Shown: piece by piece, positions 7,416 through 13,715 of the stretch | Layout: the number at the start of each line of letters is the position of its first letter | Position numbering within the stretch: position 1 is the stretch's first letter | NCBI GenBank assembly: GCA_003230435.1 | Contig: QIDW01000306.1 | Span: 1 to 22,765, forward strand | Length of the DNA: 22,765 bases | Reading direction: 5' to 3' | Source: Acidimicrobiia bacterium | Lineage (GTDB): Bacteria > Actinomycetota > Acidimicrobiia > Spongiisociales > ZC4RG35 | Translations under genes and position numbers: made by a program | Notes under the pieces: model-generated | Told to the model about the DNA's origin: nothing | Databases searched by the model: none | Seen by the model: only the letters and a program-made list of their open reading frames with translations

Positions 7416-8344
7416 TATGCCAGGGAGAGCTGACCGAGACCAGCTTTGAGCTGATCGCCCAGGCCAGGAGTGTTGCCACTCAAACGGGTGGTCGGGTTGT
7501 GGCCGGTCTGGTCGGCTCCGATATCACCGCACTGGCAGCCGAACTGGGAGGCGCGGACCGAATCGTCGTTGTCGACGATCCCGCGTTCGAGAACTTCAGC
7601 CCCGACGGACATGCCGCTGTGTTCGGCTCACTGATAGGTGACTCCTCGGTTGTTCTGGTTCCTTACACGTCGATGGGCATGGACGTCGCTTCAGCCATCT
7701 CTGCGACGTCGGGAATGCCACTGGTCTCGTTCTGCACGGCGATCAGCGTTGATGGCGGTCTGGGAGCCACCTGTCAGCTCTACGCAGGCAAGATCGAAGC
7801 GGACGTGACGGTGGATGGGGACAGGGCCATCTTTGCGGTTCTTACCGGCTCAGCCTCTGCCGACGGCGGCCGATCCGGCGGCGCTGCAGAAGTGGAGCAG
7901 GTGGACAATCCGCTCGAGATGACCCTCCGCTCGACTTGTCTCGGTATTGCCGAGCCCGAAGGTGGCGATGTCGACATCACTTCAGAGGAAGTGTTGGTGG
8001 TCGTCGGCCGTGGCATCGAATCTGAGGACAACATCGCCGAGGCCCAGGAACTGGCCGACCTGCTTGGCGGCGCAGTCGCCGGGTCACGCCCCATCATCGA
8101 CCAGGGGTGGCTGGCAAAGGATCGTCAGGTCGGGAAGTCCGGGTTGACCGTAAAGCCAAAGCTCTATTTGACCTTGGGAGTCAGCGGCGCGCCCGAACAC
8201 ATCGAGGGAATGAAGGATGCAGAGACGATCATCTCGGTGAACACCGATCCTCAAGCACCGATATTCGGAGTTGCGCACTACGGCTGGGTTGGTGACATCT
8301 TCGATCTCCTGCCGGAGCTGGTCGACAAGCTCGAAGCGGACTGA
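7412..8344 (+). CDS. etfA: Electron transfer flavoprotein alpha subunit
   Basis: A 310-residue EtfA/FixB protein. The C-terminal FAD domain is typical: VVGRGIESEDN, GSRPIIDQGWL, RQVGKSGLTVKPKLYLTLGVSGAPEH, then ISVNTDPQAPIFGVAHYGWVGDIFDLLPEL. The N-terminal domain (ELTETSFELIAQARSVA) starts a few residues later than most homologues. The GTG at 7412 is forced, because the codon just before it in the same frame is TAA (7409-7411). It overlaps the etfB stop (GTGA), so the two subunits are translationally coupled. Forms the FAD-carrying half of the EtfAB heterodimer that links sHdr to the quinone pool. Confidence 0.93.
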   Translation: MICQGELTETSFELIAQARSVATQTGGRVVAGLVGSDITALAAELGGADRIVVVDDPAFENFSPDGHAAVFGSLIGDSSVVLVPYTSMGMDVASAISATSGMPLVSFCTAISVDGGLGATCQLYAGKIEADVTVDGDRAIFAVLTGSASADGGRSGGAAEVEQVDNPLEMTLRSTCLGIAEPEGGDVDITSEEVLVVVGRGIESEDNIAEAQELADLLGGAVAGSRPIIDQGWLAKDRQVGKSGLTVKPKLYLTLGVSGAPEHIEGMKDAETIISVNTDPQAPIFGVAHYGWVGDIFDLLPELVDKLEAD

Positions 8345-8346
8345 CA

Positions 8347-8535
8347 TTGCACGCCGCGACCCTGGTGATCGCCGTAGAGGATGGAATCCCGGGCCGGGAA
8401 ACCTTCCTCAATATGGGGAACGGCGGGATCCTGGCATTCTATCTGCTCGCCTTGCTGGCGACACTGATCTTTCTCAGCGGGTTTCTGTTTCGGTTCAGGA
8501 AGTACGGGCGAGGACGCGGCCGCCCGGTCGACTAG
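8347..8535 (+). pseudogene. N-terminal membrane segment of the EtfAB:quinone oxidoreductase, cut off by TAG
   Basis: A 62-residue open frame starting at TTG 8347, three bases after the etfA stop. It encodes a short leader, one strong transmembrane helix (GILAFYLLALLATLIFLSGFLF) and a basic end (RFRKYGRGRGRPVD) before TAG at 8533-8535. The frame is the same as that of the large membrane oxidoreductase downstream, and the intervening codons read sensible protein (RFGPALAEIASQRSVGKRD, then RAVGLAHFFVFWGF). Membrane HdrD-like oxidoreductases normally begin with exactly this helix, basic loop and second helix in one chain. I therefore read this as the amputated N-terminus rather than an independent small protein; a genuine split gene remains possible. 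Confidence 0.65.
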
Positions 8536-8619
8536 CGTTTTGGACCGGCTCTGGCGGAAATCGCTTCCCAGAGGTCTGTCGGCAAGCGGGACCGCGCCGT
8601 CGGACTGGCACACTTCTTT

Positions 8620-10440
8620 GTGTTCTGGGGATTCCTCGTGCTCACGGTCGCCACAGCGATCATCGCAATCGACGTGGACGTCATAGGCCTGTTCCTGGGC
8701 CGACCCGACCTCCAGTTCTGGAACGGTGCTTTCTATCAGGGTTATTCGCTGATCGTCGACGTGTTCTCGATTGGCTTCGTATCCGGGCTGGTCTACTTGG
8801 GTTGGCGACGACGCAACCCTCCTCTCAAGCTCAGCTACGACAGGGTCGACCGTGAAGAAGGGGGTTACGACCGGAAGGGCTACTCGATAGATGATCGGGC
8901 GTTCCTCTTCGTGCTGCTCTTCATTGCCATCACCGGCTTTCTTCTCGAAGGTTTTCGGATTGCCGCTGTGGACTTCCCCAGTTTCGAGATCTTCTCGATT
9001 GCGGGTTGGACGATTGGCCAGGCGGTTTCGTTCCTTGGCGTCGACGGAGCCGAGACGGCCCGAGTTCTGTTCTGGTGGACCCACGCTTTGGCCGCCTTGA
9101 CATTTATTGCCTTCATCCCCTACTCGAAGGCAATGCACATGGTGACGGACGTTATCGGCCTTCTTGTCACAGATCAGGACTCGGCGCGTGCCCTGCCAGA
9201 GCCGGTCGGGGCACCCTCCGATGACCTCCTCTCACTCTTCACGTGGAAGGATCTGGTCGACCATGATGCCTGCACCAAGTGTGGTCGGTGTCATGACGTG
9301 TGCCCGGCGCGGGCCACCGGGGCGCCGCTCTCGCCACGTGACCTGATTCTCGATCTGCGCGAGCTTGCCGATGCCAGCAGCGGGATCGACCTCTGGTACG
9401 GACCCGGCGCCGAGCCCAACACGACGACGGGCGCCGTTGCCGGCGACTACATAGCCGCCGAGACGCTGTGGGCGTGCACGACCTGCATGGCATGCATGGA
9501 GGTGTGTCCGGTGGGGATCGAGCATGTGCCCACCATCGTCCAGATGCGAAGACAACTCGTCGAGGTGGGTGATGTGGAAGCCGGTCTGCAAACGGCGTTT
9601 CAGTCTTTGACCAGGGCAGGCAACAGCTTTGGCAAGTCGGCCAAACAACGGGCCCGCTGGACCAAGGGGCTCGATCAAGAAATCAAGGACGCCAGGTCTG
9701 AGCCGGTCGAGTACCTCTGGTTCGTCGGCGACCACGCCTCCTTTGACCCGAGGGCCACCGAGGTGTCAACCTCGGTCGCCAGACTCCTGAGCCACGCAGA
9801 AGTGGACTTTGGGCTTCTTTACGAGGCGGAGAAGAACAGCGGCAACGATGTGAGACGGGCTGGAGAGGAGGGTCTCTTCGAAATGCTGCGGGAGCAGAAT
9901 CTAGAAGCTCTGGCGTCGGCGGAGTACAGCCAGATCATCACAACCGACCCTCACTCTCTCAACACCCTGCGATACGAGTATGAGCTCGAGGGGACCGTGA
10001 TTCACTACACCGAGTTGCTCGACCGTTTGGTTGCTGACGGGTCCCTGGCAGTATCAGGTCTTTCCGGTATCGCCACCTATCACGACCCTTGTTACCTCGG
10101 TCGTTATCAGGACGAGTACGAGGCGCCCCGTCGGCTCATCCATGCCACCGGACTCGATCTCCACGAGATGGGCCGTTGCCGGGAGAACAGCTTCTGTTGC
10201 GGCGCGGGTGGGGGCCGCATATGGATGGACGATTCGGGTCTCGAGGAGAGACCATCGGAGAATAGGATTCGGGAGGCGGTAGCGCTCGGGGACAATGTGC
10301 GGTACTTCGTGGTTGCCTGCCCCAAGGACATGGTCATGTACAGCGATGCAGTCAAGACGACGGGTCACGAAGATCGCCTCCAGGTGGTCGACGTTGCGCA
10401 ACTGGTCGAGCGAGCCATGACGGGAGTGCCCGTTGGCTGA
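8620..10440 (+). CDS. emo: Membrane HdrD-like iron-sulfur oxidoreductase, Emo-type EtfAB:quinone oxidoreductase
   Basis: 606 residues from the GTG at 8620; the natural start is probably 8347, giving about 697 residues if the TAG at 8533-8535 were sense. The N-terminal membrane part has several helices (FWGFLVLTVATAIIAI, SLIVDVFSIGFVSGLVYLGW, FLFVLLFIAITGFLLEGF, WWTHALAALTFIAFIPYSK) with histidines (H155, H173) placed as in NarI/HdrE-type cytochrome b domains. Two ferredoxin motifs follow: C218, C221, C224, C228 and C286, C289, C292, C296. The C-terminal CCG domain shows HDPCYLGRYQDEYEAP, FCCGAGGGRIW and VACPKDM. Its position right after etfBA fits the membrane acceptor that passes electrons to (mena)quinone. 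Translation from 8620 alone would lose at least one membrane helix. Confidence 0.85.
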   Translation: MFWGFLVLTVATAIIAIDVDVIGLFLGRPDLQFWNGAFYQGYSLIVDVFSIGFVSGLVYLGWRRRNPPLKLSYDRVDREEGGYDRKGYSIDDRAFLFVLLFIAITGFLLEGFRIAAVDFPSFEIFSIAGWTIGQAVSFLGVDGAETARVLFWWTHALAALTFIAFIPYSKAMHMVTDVIGLLVTDQDSARALPEPVGAPSDDLLSLFTWKDLVDHDACTKCGRCHDVCPARATGAPLSPRDLILDLRELADASSGIDLWYGPGAEPNTTTGAVAGDYIAAETLWACTTCMACMEVCPVGIEHVPTIVQMRRQLVEVGDVEAGLQTAFQSLTRAGNSFGKSAKQRARWTKGLDQEIKDARSEPVEYLWFVGDHASFDPRATEVSTSVARLLSHAEVDFGLLYEAEKNSGNDVRRAGEEGLFEMLREQNLEALASAEYSQIITTDPHSLNTLRYEYELEGTVIHYTELLDRLVADGSLAVSGLSGIATYHDPCYLGRYQDEYEAPRRLIHATGLDLHEMGRCRENSFCCGAGGGRIWMDDSGLEERPSENRIREAVALGDNVRYFVVACPKDMVMYSDAVKTTGHEDRLQVVDVAQLVERAMTGVPVG

Positions 10441-10921
10441 AGGCTCGACTCCTGTCTCGATCGGCAAGCGGCCGGATCCCGTCGAGGGTCTGGGTCTGAT
10501 CCTGGGACAGTCGGCTGCGGACATCTTGCGTCTCCACATGTCGGTCATCGATCGCGAAGACCGTCTCGAGTCAGGTACGGGCCAGTGGCTTTCATCGTTC
10601 CGATCCGATGAGGAAAAGAGGGTGGCGACCACTCGAGAATCGGTTCTGCGGGCCCTGAGAATGGCCTCGGATGCGACCAACTTTCGCATACTCCAGTCGC
10701 TGACCGATGGTGTTGGCACTCCGATTGAGAACCTCGCACAGGCCAGCGGTCTAAGTCGTCTTGCCCTTGCCGAAAGAATCGGTGACCTTGTCTCGGCTGG
10801 GCTTGCGAGCAAGATCCCGGAGGCAAATCAGGTGGCTGGGGTTCCGGCCGGAGCTGCTCTCGTACAACTTGTGGAGTCGGCTGCCTCCCATGCCTCAGCC
10901 GACCTGGGGGGAGATGCCTGA
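10433..10921 (+). CDS. Winged-helix-like protein of the sHdr operon
   Basis: A 162-residue soluble protein. The TTG start at 10433 overlaps the end of the oxidoreductase gene by 8 bases and the stop overlaps the next ATG. The N-terminal half (AADILRLHMSVIDREDRLES) is probably helical. The C-terminal half looks like a winged helix: NFRILQSL, an allowed turn, IENLAQASGLSRLALAERIGDLVSAGLASKI, then a possible wing. That pattern matches ArsR/MarR-type DNA-binding folds, but recognition-helix residues are not very basic, so it could be a fold without DNA binding. No named family recognised. Being inside the operon, it might sense the state of the pathway or regulate it. Confidence 0.6.
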   Translation: MAEGSTPVSIGKRPDPVEGLGLILGQSAADILRLHMSVIDREDRLESGTGQWLSSFRSDEEKRVATTRESVLRALRMASDATNFRILQSLTDGVGTPIENLAQASGLSRLALAERIGDLVSAGLASKIPEANQVAGVPAGAALVQLVESAASHASADLGGDA

Positions 10922-11208
10922 TGCAGTGTGCATTCTGCGAATACGAGGGACCTCGCCCCGAGGTGCATGCCCACCTCACCGATACCCACGTAGAGGAAGT
11001 TCACACGTGGCAGACTGAGGGCTCCGGTCGTCGCTATTTCGAACTGGCGTGTCCCGACTGCGATGATTCCTTTCGGCACCAGGTGAAGCCTCGATCACGA
11101 GATCCCAACTTTCTGGACGAATACGCTCGGGAGATCAGGATCGTGGCTTTTGACCAGTTCCTTTATCACCGCCAAATAGAACACGAAGAGGAGTCGAAAA
11201 GTGGCTGA
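10921..11208 (+). CDS. Small C2H2-like zinc-binding protein
   Basis: A 95-residue protein starting at ATG 10921, directly coupled to the previous stop. Residues 3-21 read CAFCEYEGPRPEVHAHLTDTH in pieces: C3, C6, H18 and H23-type spacing (CxxC, 11 residues, H, 4 residues, H), close to a C2H2 zinc finger. A second CxxC pair (CPDCDDSF) with later histidines (FLYHRQIEH) could form another metal site. The C-terminus is acidic and basic mixed and overlaps the start of the first lipoate-binding protein gene by 8 bases. Not recognised as a known sHdr component. A zinc-ribbon adaptor or partner of the winged-helix protein is possible; function unknown. Confidence 0.7.
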   Translation: MQCAFCEYEGPRPEVHAHLTDTHVEEVHTWQTEGSGRRYFELACPDCDDSFRHQVKPRSRDPNFLDEYAREIRIVAFDQFLYHRQIEHEEESKSG

Positions 11209-11641
11209 AGTCAATGGGTGCAACATCCCCGAAGACCGGTACTACTGGGCTGAGAAACATGTCTGGGTGTCCGTCGACGAGGGCGGAGTGGCAACCGTCG
11301 GAGTCACAGATGTAGCCCAGGCCCTCGCCAAGAAGATCATCTCGGCACTTCCCAAGGCAGCCGGGCGGTCGACAAAGAAGGGAAGAAGCCTGGGCACCAT
11401 CGAGAGTGGAAAGTGGGTAGGTCCGGTGACATCCCCTATTACCGGGGAGATCATCGAGACAAACCCGGCGCTTACGTCCAACCCGAGCATCATCAACGAC
11501 GACCCTTATGGGGATGGTTGGTTTGTCCGGATTCAACCCACCGACTGGGAGGGCGACTCGGCAGATCTGGTGACCGGTGCCGCTGGCGTGGAGGCATATC
11601 AGGTCTTCCTCGATGCGGAGGGTATCTCCTGTTTGGATTGA
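11201..11641 (+). CDS. lbpA: Lipoate-binding protein LbpA (GcvH-like), copy 1
   Basis: A 146-residue GcvH-fold protein. The lipoyl-lysine hairpin is GTIESGKWVGPVTSPITGEI with K71 as the modified residue, followed by ETNPAL and the YGDGWFVRIQP strand typical of glycine-cleavage H proteins. It begins VNGCNIPEDRYYW and ends GISCLD, so cysteines lie near both ends (C7, C144), a pattern not expected of GcvH and shared with copy 2. The GTG at 11201 has a good ribosome site (GAGGAG, 11188-11193). No other glycine-cleavage genes are nearby; the context (sHdr subunits and a lipoate ligase) identifies it as the dedicated lipoate protein of sulfur oxidation, on which sulfur intermediates are thought to be bound. 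Confidence 0.9.
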   Translation: MAEVNGCNIPEDRYYWAEKHVWVSVDEGGVATVGVTDVAQALAKKIISALPKAAGRSTKKGRSLGTIESGKWVGPVTSPITGEIIETNPALTSNPSIINDDPYGDGWFVRIQPTDWEGDSADLVTGAAGVEAYQVFLDAEGISCLD

Positions 11642-11654
11642 GCGCCCTCCGCTG

Positions 11655-12104
11655 ATGGAGAGTTATAGGGGTTGTCACGTGCCTCCCGACCGCTGGTATG
11701 ACCTCGACGGTGACCTATGGGTCAAGTTCGAGGGCGACCTGGTGCGACTGGGCATGACCGATGTGGCCCAGACCCGAATGGGGAGGATGGTCTCGATATT
11801 GATCAAGAAACCCGGTCGGCGTGTCAAGACCGGCGGTTCGGTCGCCACCGTTGAGAGTGCGAAGTGGGTGGGACCTATTCACACGCCGTTCGCAGGCGAG
11901 GTGGTCGAGACCAACATGGCAACTTTCAGTGAGGACATCCTCATCGCCAACCGGGATCCATATGAAGCGGGATGGATCACCGTGATCCGACCCGATGACC
12001 CCGACTCTCCTCATCGTCCTCTGCTCGGAGGCGAGGAAGCTCTCGACGCCTACATGGCGCGAATCGATGAGCTCGACATCAGTTGTTTTCGGTGTGAAGA
12101 CTAG
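11655..12104 (+). CDS. lbpA: Lipoate-binding protein LbpA (GcvH-like), copy 2
   Basis: A 149-residue paralogue of the preceding protein. It begins GCHVPPDRWYDLDGDLWVKFEG, shown here only as landmarks GCHVPPDRWY and LWVKFEG, carries the lipoyl hairpin ATVESAKWVGPIHTPFAGEVVE with K70, and ends DISCFRCED with two cysteines. The ATG at 11655 lies 13 bases after the stop of copy 1 and gives an N-terminus that aligns with copy 1; the open frame runs further upstream but overlaps copy 1. The two copies share the GCxxPxDR start, the ES[GA]KWVGP motif and the DPY..GW strand, yet differ in most other positions, so this is an old duplication. Substrate specialisation or hetero-use by the complex is possible. 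Confidence 0.9.
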   Translation: MESYRGCHVPPDRWYDLDGDLWVKFEGDLVRLGMTDVAQTRMGRMVSILIKKPGRRVKTGGSVATVESAKWVGPIHTPFAGEVVETNMATFSEDILIANRDPYEAGWITVIRPDDPDSPHRPLLGGEEALDAYMARIDELDISCFRCED

Positions 12105-12115
12105 GTGAGTCAATC

Positions 12116-12122
12116 AAGGAGG
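12116..12122 (+). promoter_or_regulatory. Strong ribosome binding site of the lipoate ligase gene
   Basis: AAGGAGG, 5 bases upstream of the ATG at 12128; near-perfect Shine-Dalgarno. Confidence 0.6.
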
Positions 12123-12127
12123 CATCC

Positions 12128-13198
12128 ATGACCATCCGACTACTCGACTTCGAGAAAGTCGACTCGTTGCGTTCGTTGGCGATCTTTCACGGCGTCGCCT
12201 ACGCCATGAAACCCGACGATCCCGACACCATCACCCTGACCCGCCCCCTTGACCCATTCGTGAGCATCGGTCATCACCAGGATGCGAGGACCGAAGTGGA
12301 TCTCGAATTCTGTGATGAAGCAGGTGTCCCCGTCTACCGGAGAGAGGTCGGTGGCGGCGCCGTCTACCTGGACGAAGGGCAGACGTTCTGGCACACGATC
12401 TTCCATAAGGACAGGGTGCCGAAAACGCTGGGTGAGGTATACACCCGGTTTCTGGCAGGGCCGGTGCTGGCACTCAACAGAATCGGAATCCCGGCCGTTC
12501 ACCGACCGGTGAACGATATCCAGGTCGAGGGTCGCAAGGTCGGTGGCACGGGGGCCGCGACGATCGGGCATTCGATGGTTGTCGCTGGCAGCCTCATGTT
12601 CGACTTCAACTACGAGCTCATGTCGCGGGTGCTCCGCGTTCCGTCCGAGAAGTTCCGGGACAAGGTCTATTCGACGATGCGCGAGTACCTGACGACGATC
12701 AATCGCGAGCTTGGCGACTCTGCTCCCGAAAGATCGGAGGCAGAGCGGATTCTCATCGAGTGTTTTGCCGAGACGCTCGACGCTGAGGTGGTGAGGGACG
12801 AGCCGCGGCAGGACGAGCTCGACGCCATCGAAGAGCAAGAAGAGCGAATCGCGTCCGAAGATTGGTTGCATCTCGACGGGCTGATCCCATCAGGCGACTC
12901 GGTGAAGATCGCCGAAGGCGTCAACGTCTCCGAAGGCGTCCACAAGGCACCCGGCGGCTTGGTGAGGGCAACGGTGGCCGTGACGGATGGAGTGATCGAG
13001 GGGATAGTGCTTTCGGGCGACTTCTTTGTCGAGCCTGCGGAGGCGCGGCAGGCCCTTCAGGATGCTCTTGTCGGTGTTGAACACGACGACGACGCTGTAT
13101 TGCGGGTCGTCAAACGGCAGCTCTCCGACGTCGATGCACCCGGGGTCGACGCCACCGATATCGTCGCTGCAGTAATGGCGAGGCCGCAGTCAGGCTGA
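12128..13198 (+). CDS. lplA: Lipoate-protein ligase, LplA and LplB domains in one chain
   Basis: A 356-residue ligase. The N-terminal biotin/lipoate transferase domain shows YRREVGGGAVYLDEG (residues 70-84, the nucleotide/lipoate loop) and NDIQVEGRKVGGTGA with the conserved lysine K137. A linker with acidic stretches (LDAIEEQEERIASED) leads to a C-terminal accessory domain from about 250 (GGLVRATVAVTDGVIEGIV, LSGDFFVEP), typical of LplB/ligase C-domains. It is the last gene of the operon and follows two lbpA genes, so it most likely charges LbpA with lipoate or its octanoyl precursor, like the sLpl(AB) enzymes of sulfur oxidisers. No separate lipoyl synthase gene is in the window. An imperfect internal repeat (EGVNVSEGVHK) lies at residues 263-273. 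Confidence 0.9.
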   Translation: MTIRLLDFEKVDSLRSLAIFHGVAYAMKPDDPDTITLTRPLDPFVSIGHHQDARTEVDLEFCDEAGVPVYRREVGGGAVYLDEGQTFWHTIFHKDRVPKTLGEVYTRFLAGPVLALNRIGIPAVHRPVNDIQVEGRKVGGTGAATIGHSMVVAGSLMFDFNYELMSRVLRVPSEKFRDKVYSTMREYLTTINRELGDSAPERSEAERILIECFAETLDAEVVRDEPRQDELDAIEEQEERIASEDWLHLDGLIPSGDSVKIAEGVNVSEGVHKAPGGLVRATVAVTDGVIEGIVLSGDFFVEPAEARQALQDALVGVEHDDDAVLRVVKRQLSDVDAPGVDATDIVAAVMARPQSG

Positions 13199-13343
13199 GG
13201 CGCCGGAACTGGGCGTGAGGCTGAGACGTCGAGGCCCATTTGCAGTGTGTGCACAACCCGGTCCCGCACACGGGGGGCCGCAACCGATGCACACGCTTCG
13301 AGGCGGAGCGACCGGGGGGACGACGACTCCTGACCCACCGACA

Positions 13344-13366
13344 ATCCCCGACGAGGGTTGGGGGAT
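13344..13366 (-). terminator. Weak hairpin after the EF-Tu-domain-like gene
   Basis: ATCCCC (13344-13349) and GGGGAT (13361-13366) are complementary with an 11-base loop, just beyond the stop of the small minus-strand gene and in the convergent gap with lplA. There is no clear U-run, so termination is only a possibility. The rest of the 167-base gap (13199-13365) shows nothing else I can name. Confidence 0.25.
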
Positions 13367-13623
13367 CAGTCGGGTGTGACCAGGAGAACCTGGTCGTGGA
13401 CGCGTACGCGTTCGTTCACTTTGACGGCGACGGGGTCGCCCGCTTTCGCCGACTCAACCGCCTCATGTTCGATTTGAATCGAGCCGACAGTCTGAGTGAA
13501 GTCCGAGGTGTGCCCGAGGATGTGGATCGTGTCGCCTACGTTGAGCTCGCTGGACAACTCGATGCCCGCAACTTCGAGCTTGCTGTAGTAGTGGCTCACC
13601 GTTCCGACGGGGTGCTCCGCCAT
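13366..13623 (-). CDS. Small EF-Tu domain-2-like (translation-factor-like) protein
   Basis: An 85-residue beta-barrel protein: GTVSHYYSKLEVAGIEL, ELNVGDTIHILGHTSDFTQTVGSIQIEHEAVESAK, AGDPVAVKVNERVRVHDQVLLV. This is the widespread short protein related to domain 2 of EF-Tu, where 'VGDTIHIxGHTTDFTQxVxSMQIEH' is the hallmark. Function is unknown in all cases I know. The ATG at 13623 has a perfect AAGGAGG (13635-13629) in front; the longer open frame upstream is not needed. It lies downstream of the TPR/cyclase gene on the same strand, 92 bases after its stop, and converges with the sHdr operon. Probably unrelated to sulfur oxidation. Confidence 0.85.
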   Translation of the reverse strand: MAEHPVGTVSHYYSKLEVAGIELSSELNVGDTIHILGHTSDFTQTVGSIQIEHEAVESAKAGDPVAVKVNERVRVHDQVLLVTPD

Positions 13624-13715
13624 GTCTGCCTCCTTCCGCTGTGGAGGGCGCCAAGTATTGCAGCGCCAAAGCTGATCTGTCGCCAGACGACACACTCGTC
13701 TTGCTGCGATGTGCG

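Noticed and set aside
8533..8535. Recoded amber codon (pyrrolysine-like)
   Set aside because: No pyrrolysine genes in view and the position is a loop in a membrane protein; a mutation or error is far more likely.
11201..12104. Glycine cleavage H proteins
   Set aside because: No gcvT or gcvP nearby, and the context with sHdr genes and a dedicated ligase fits LbpA.
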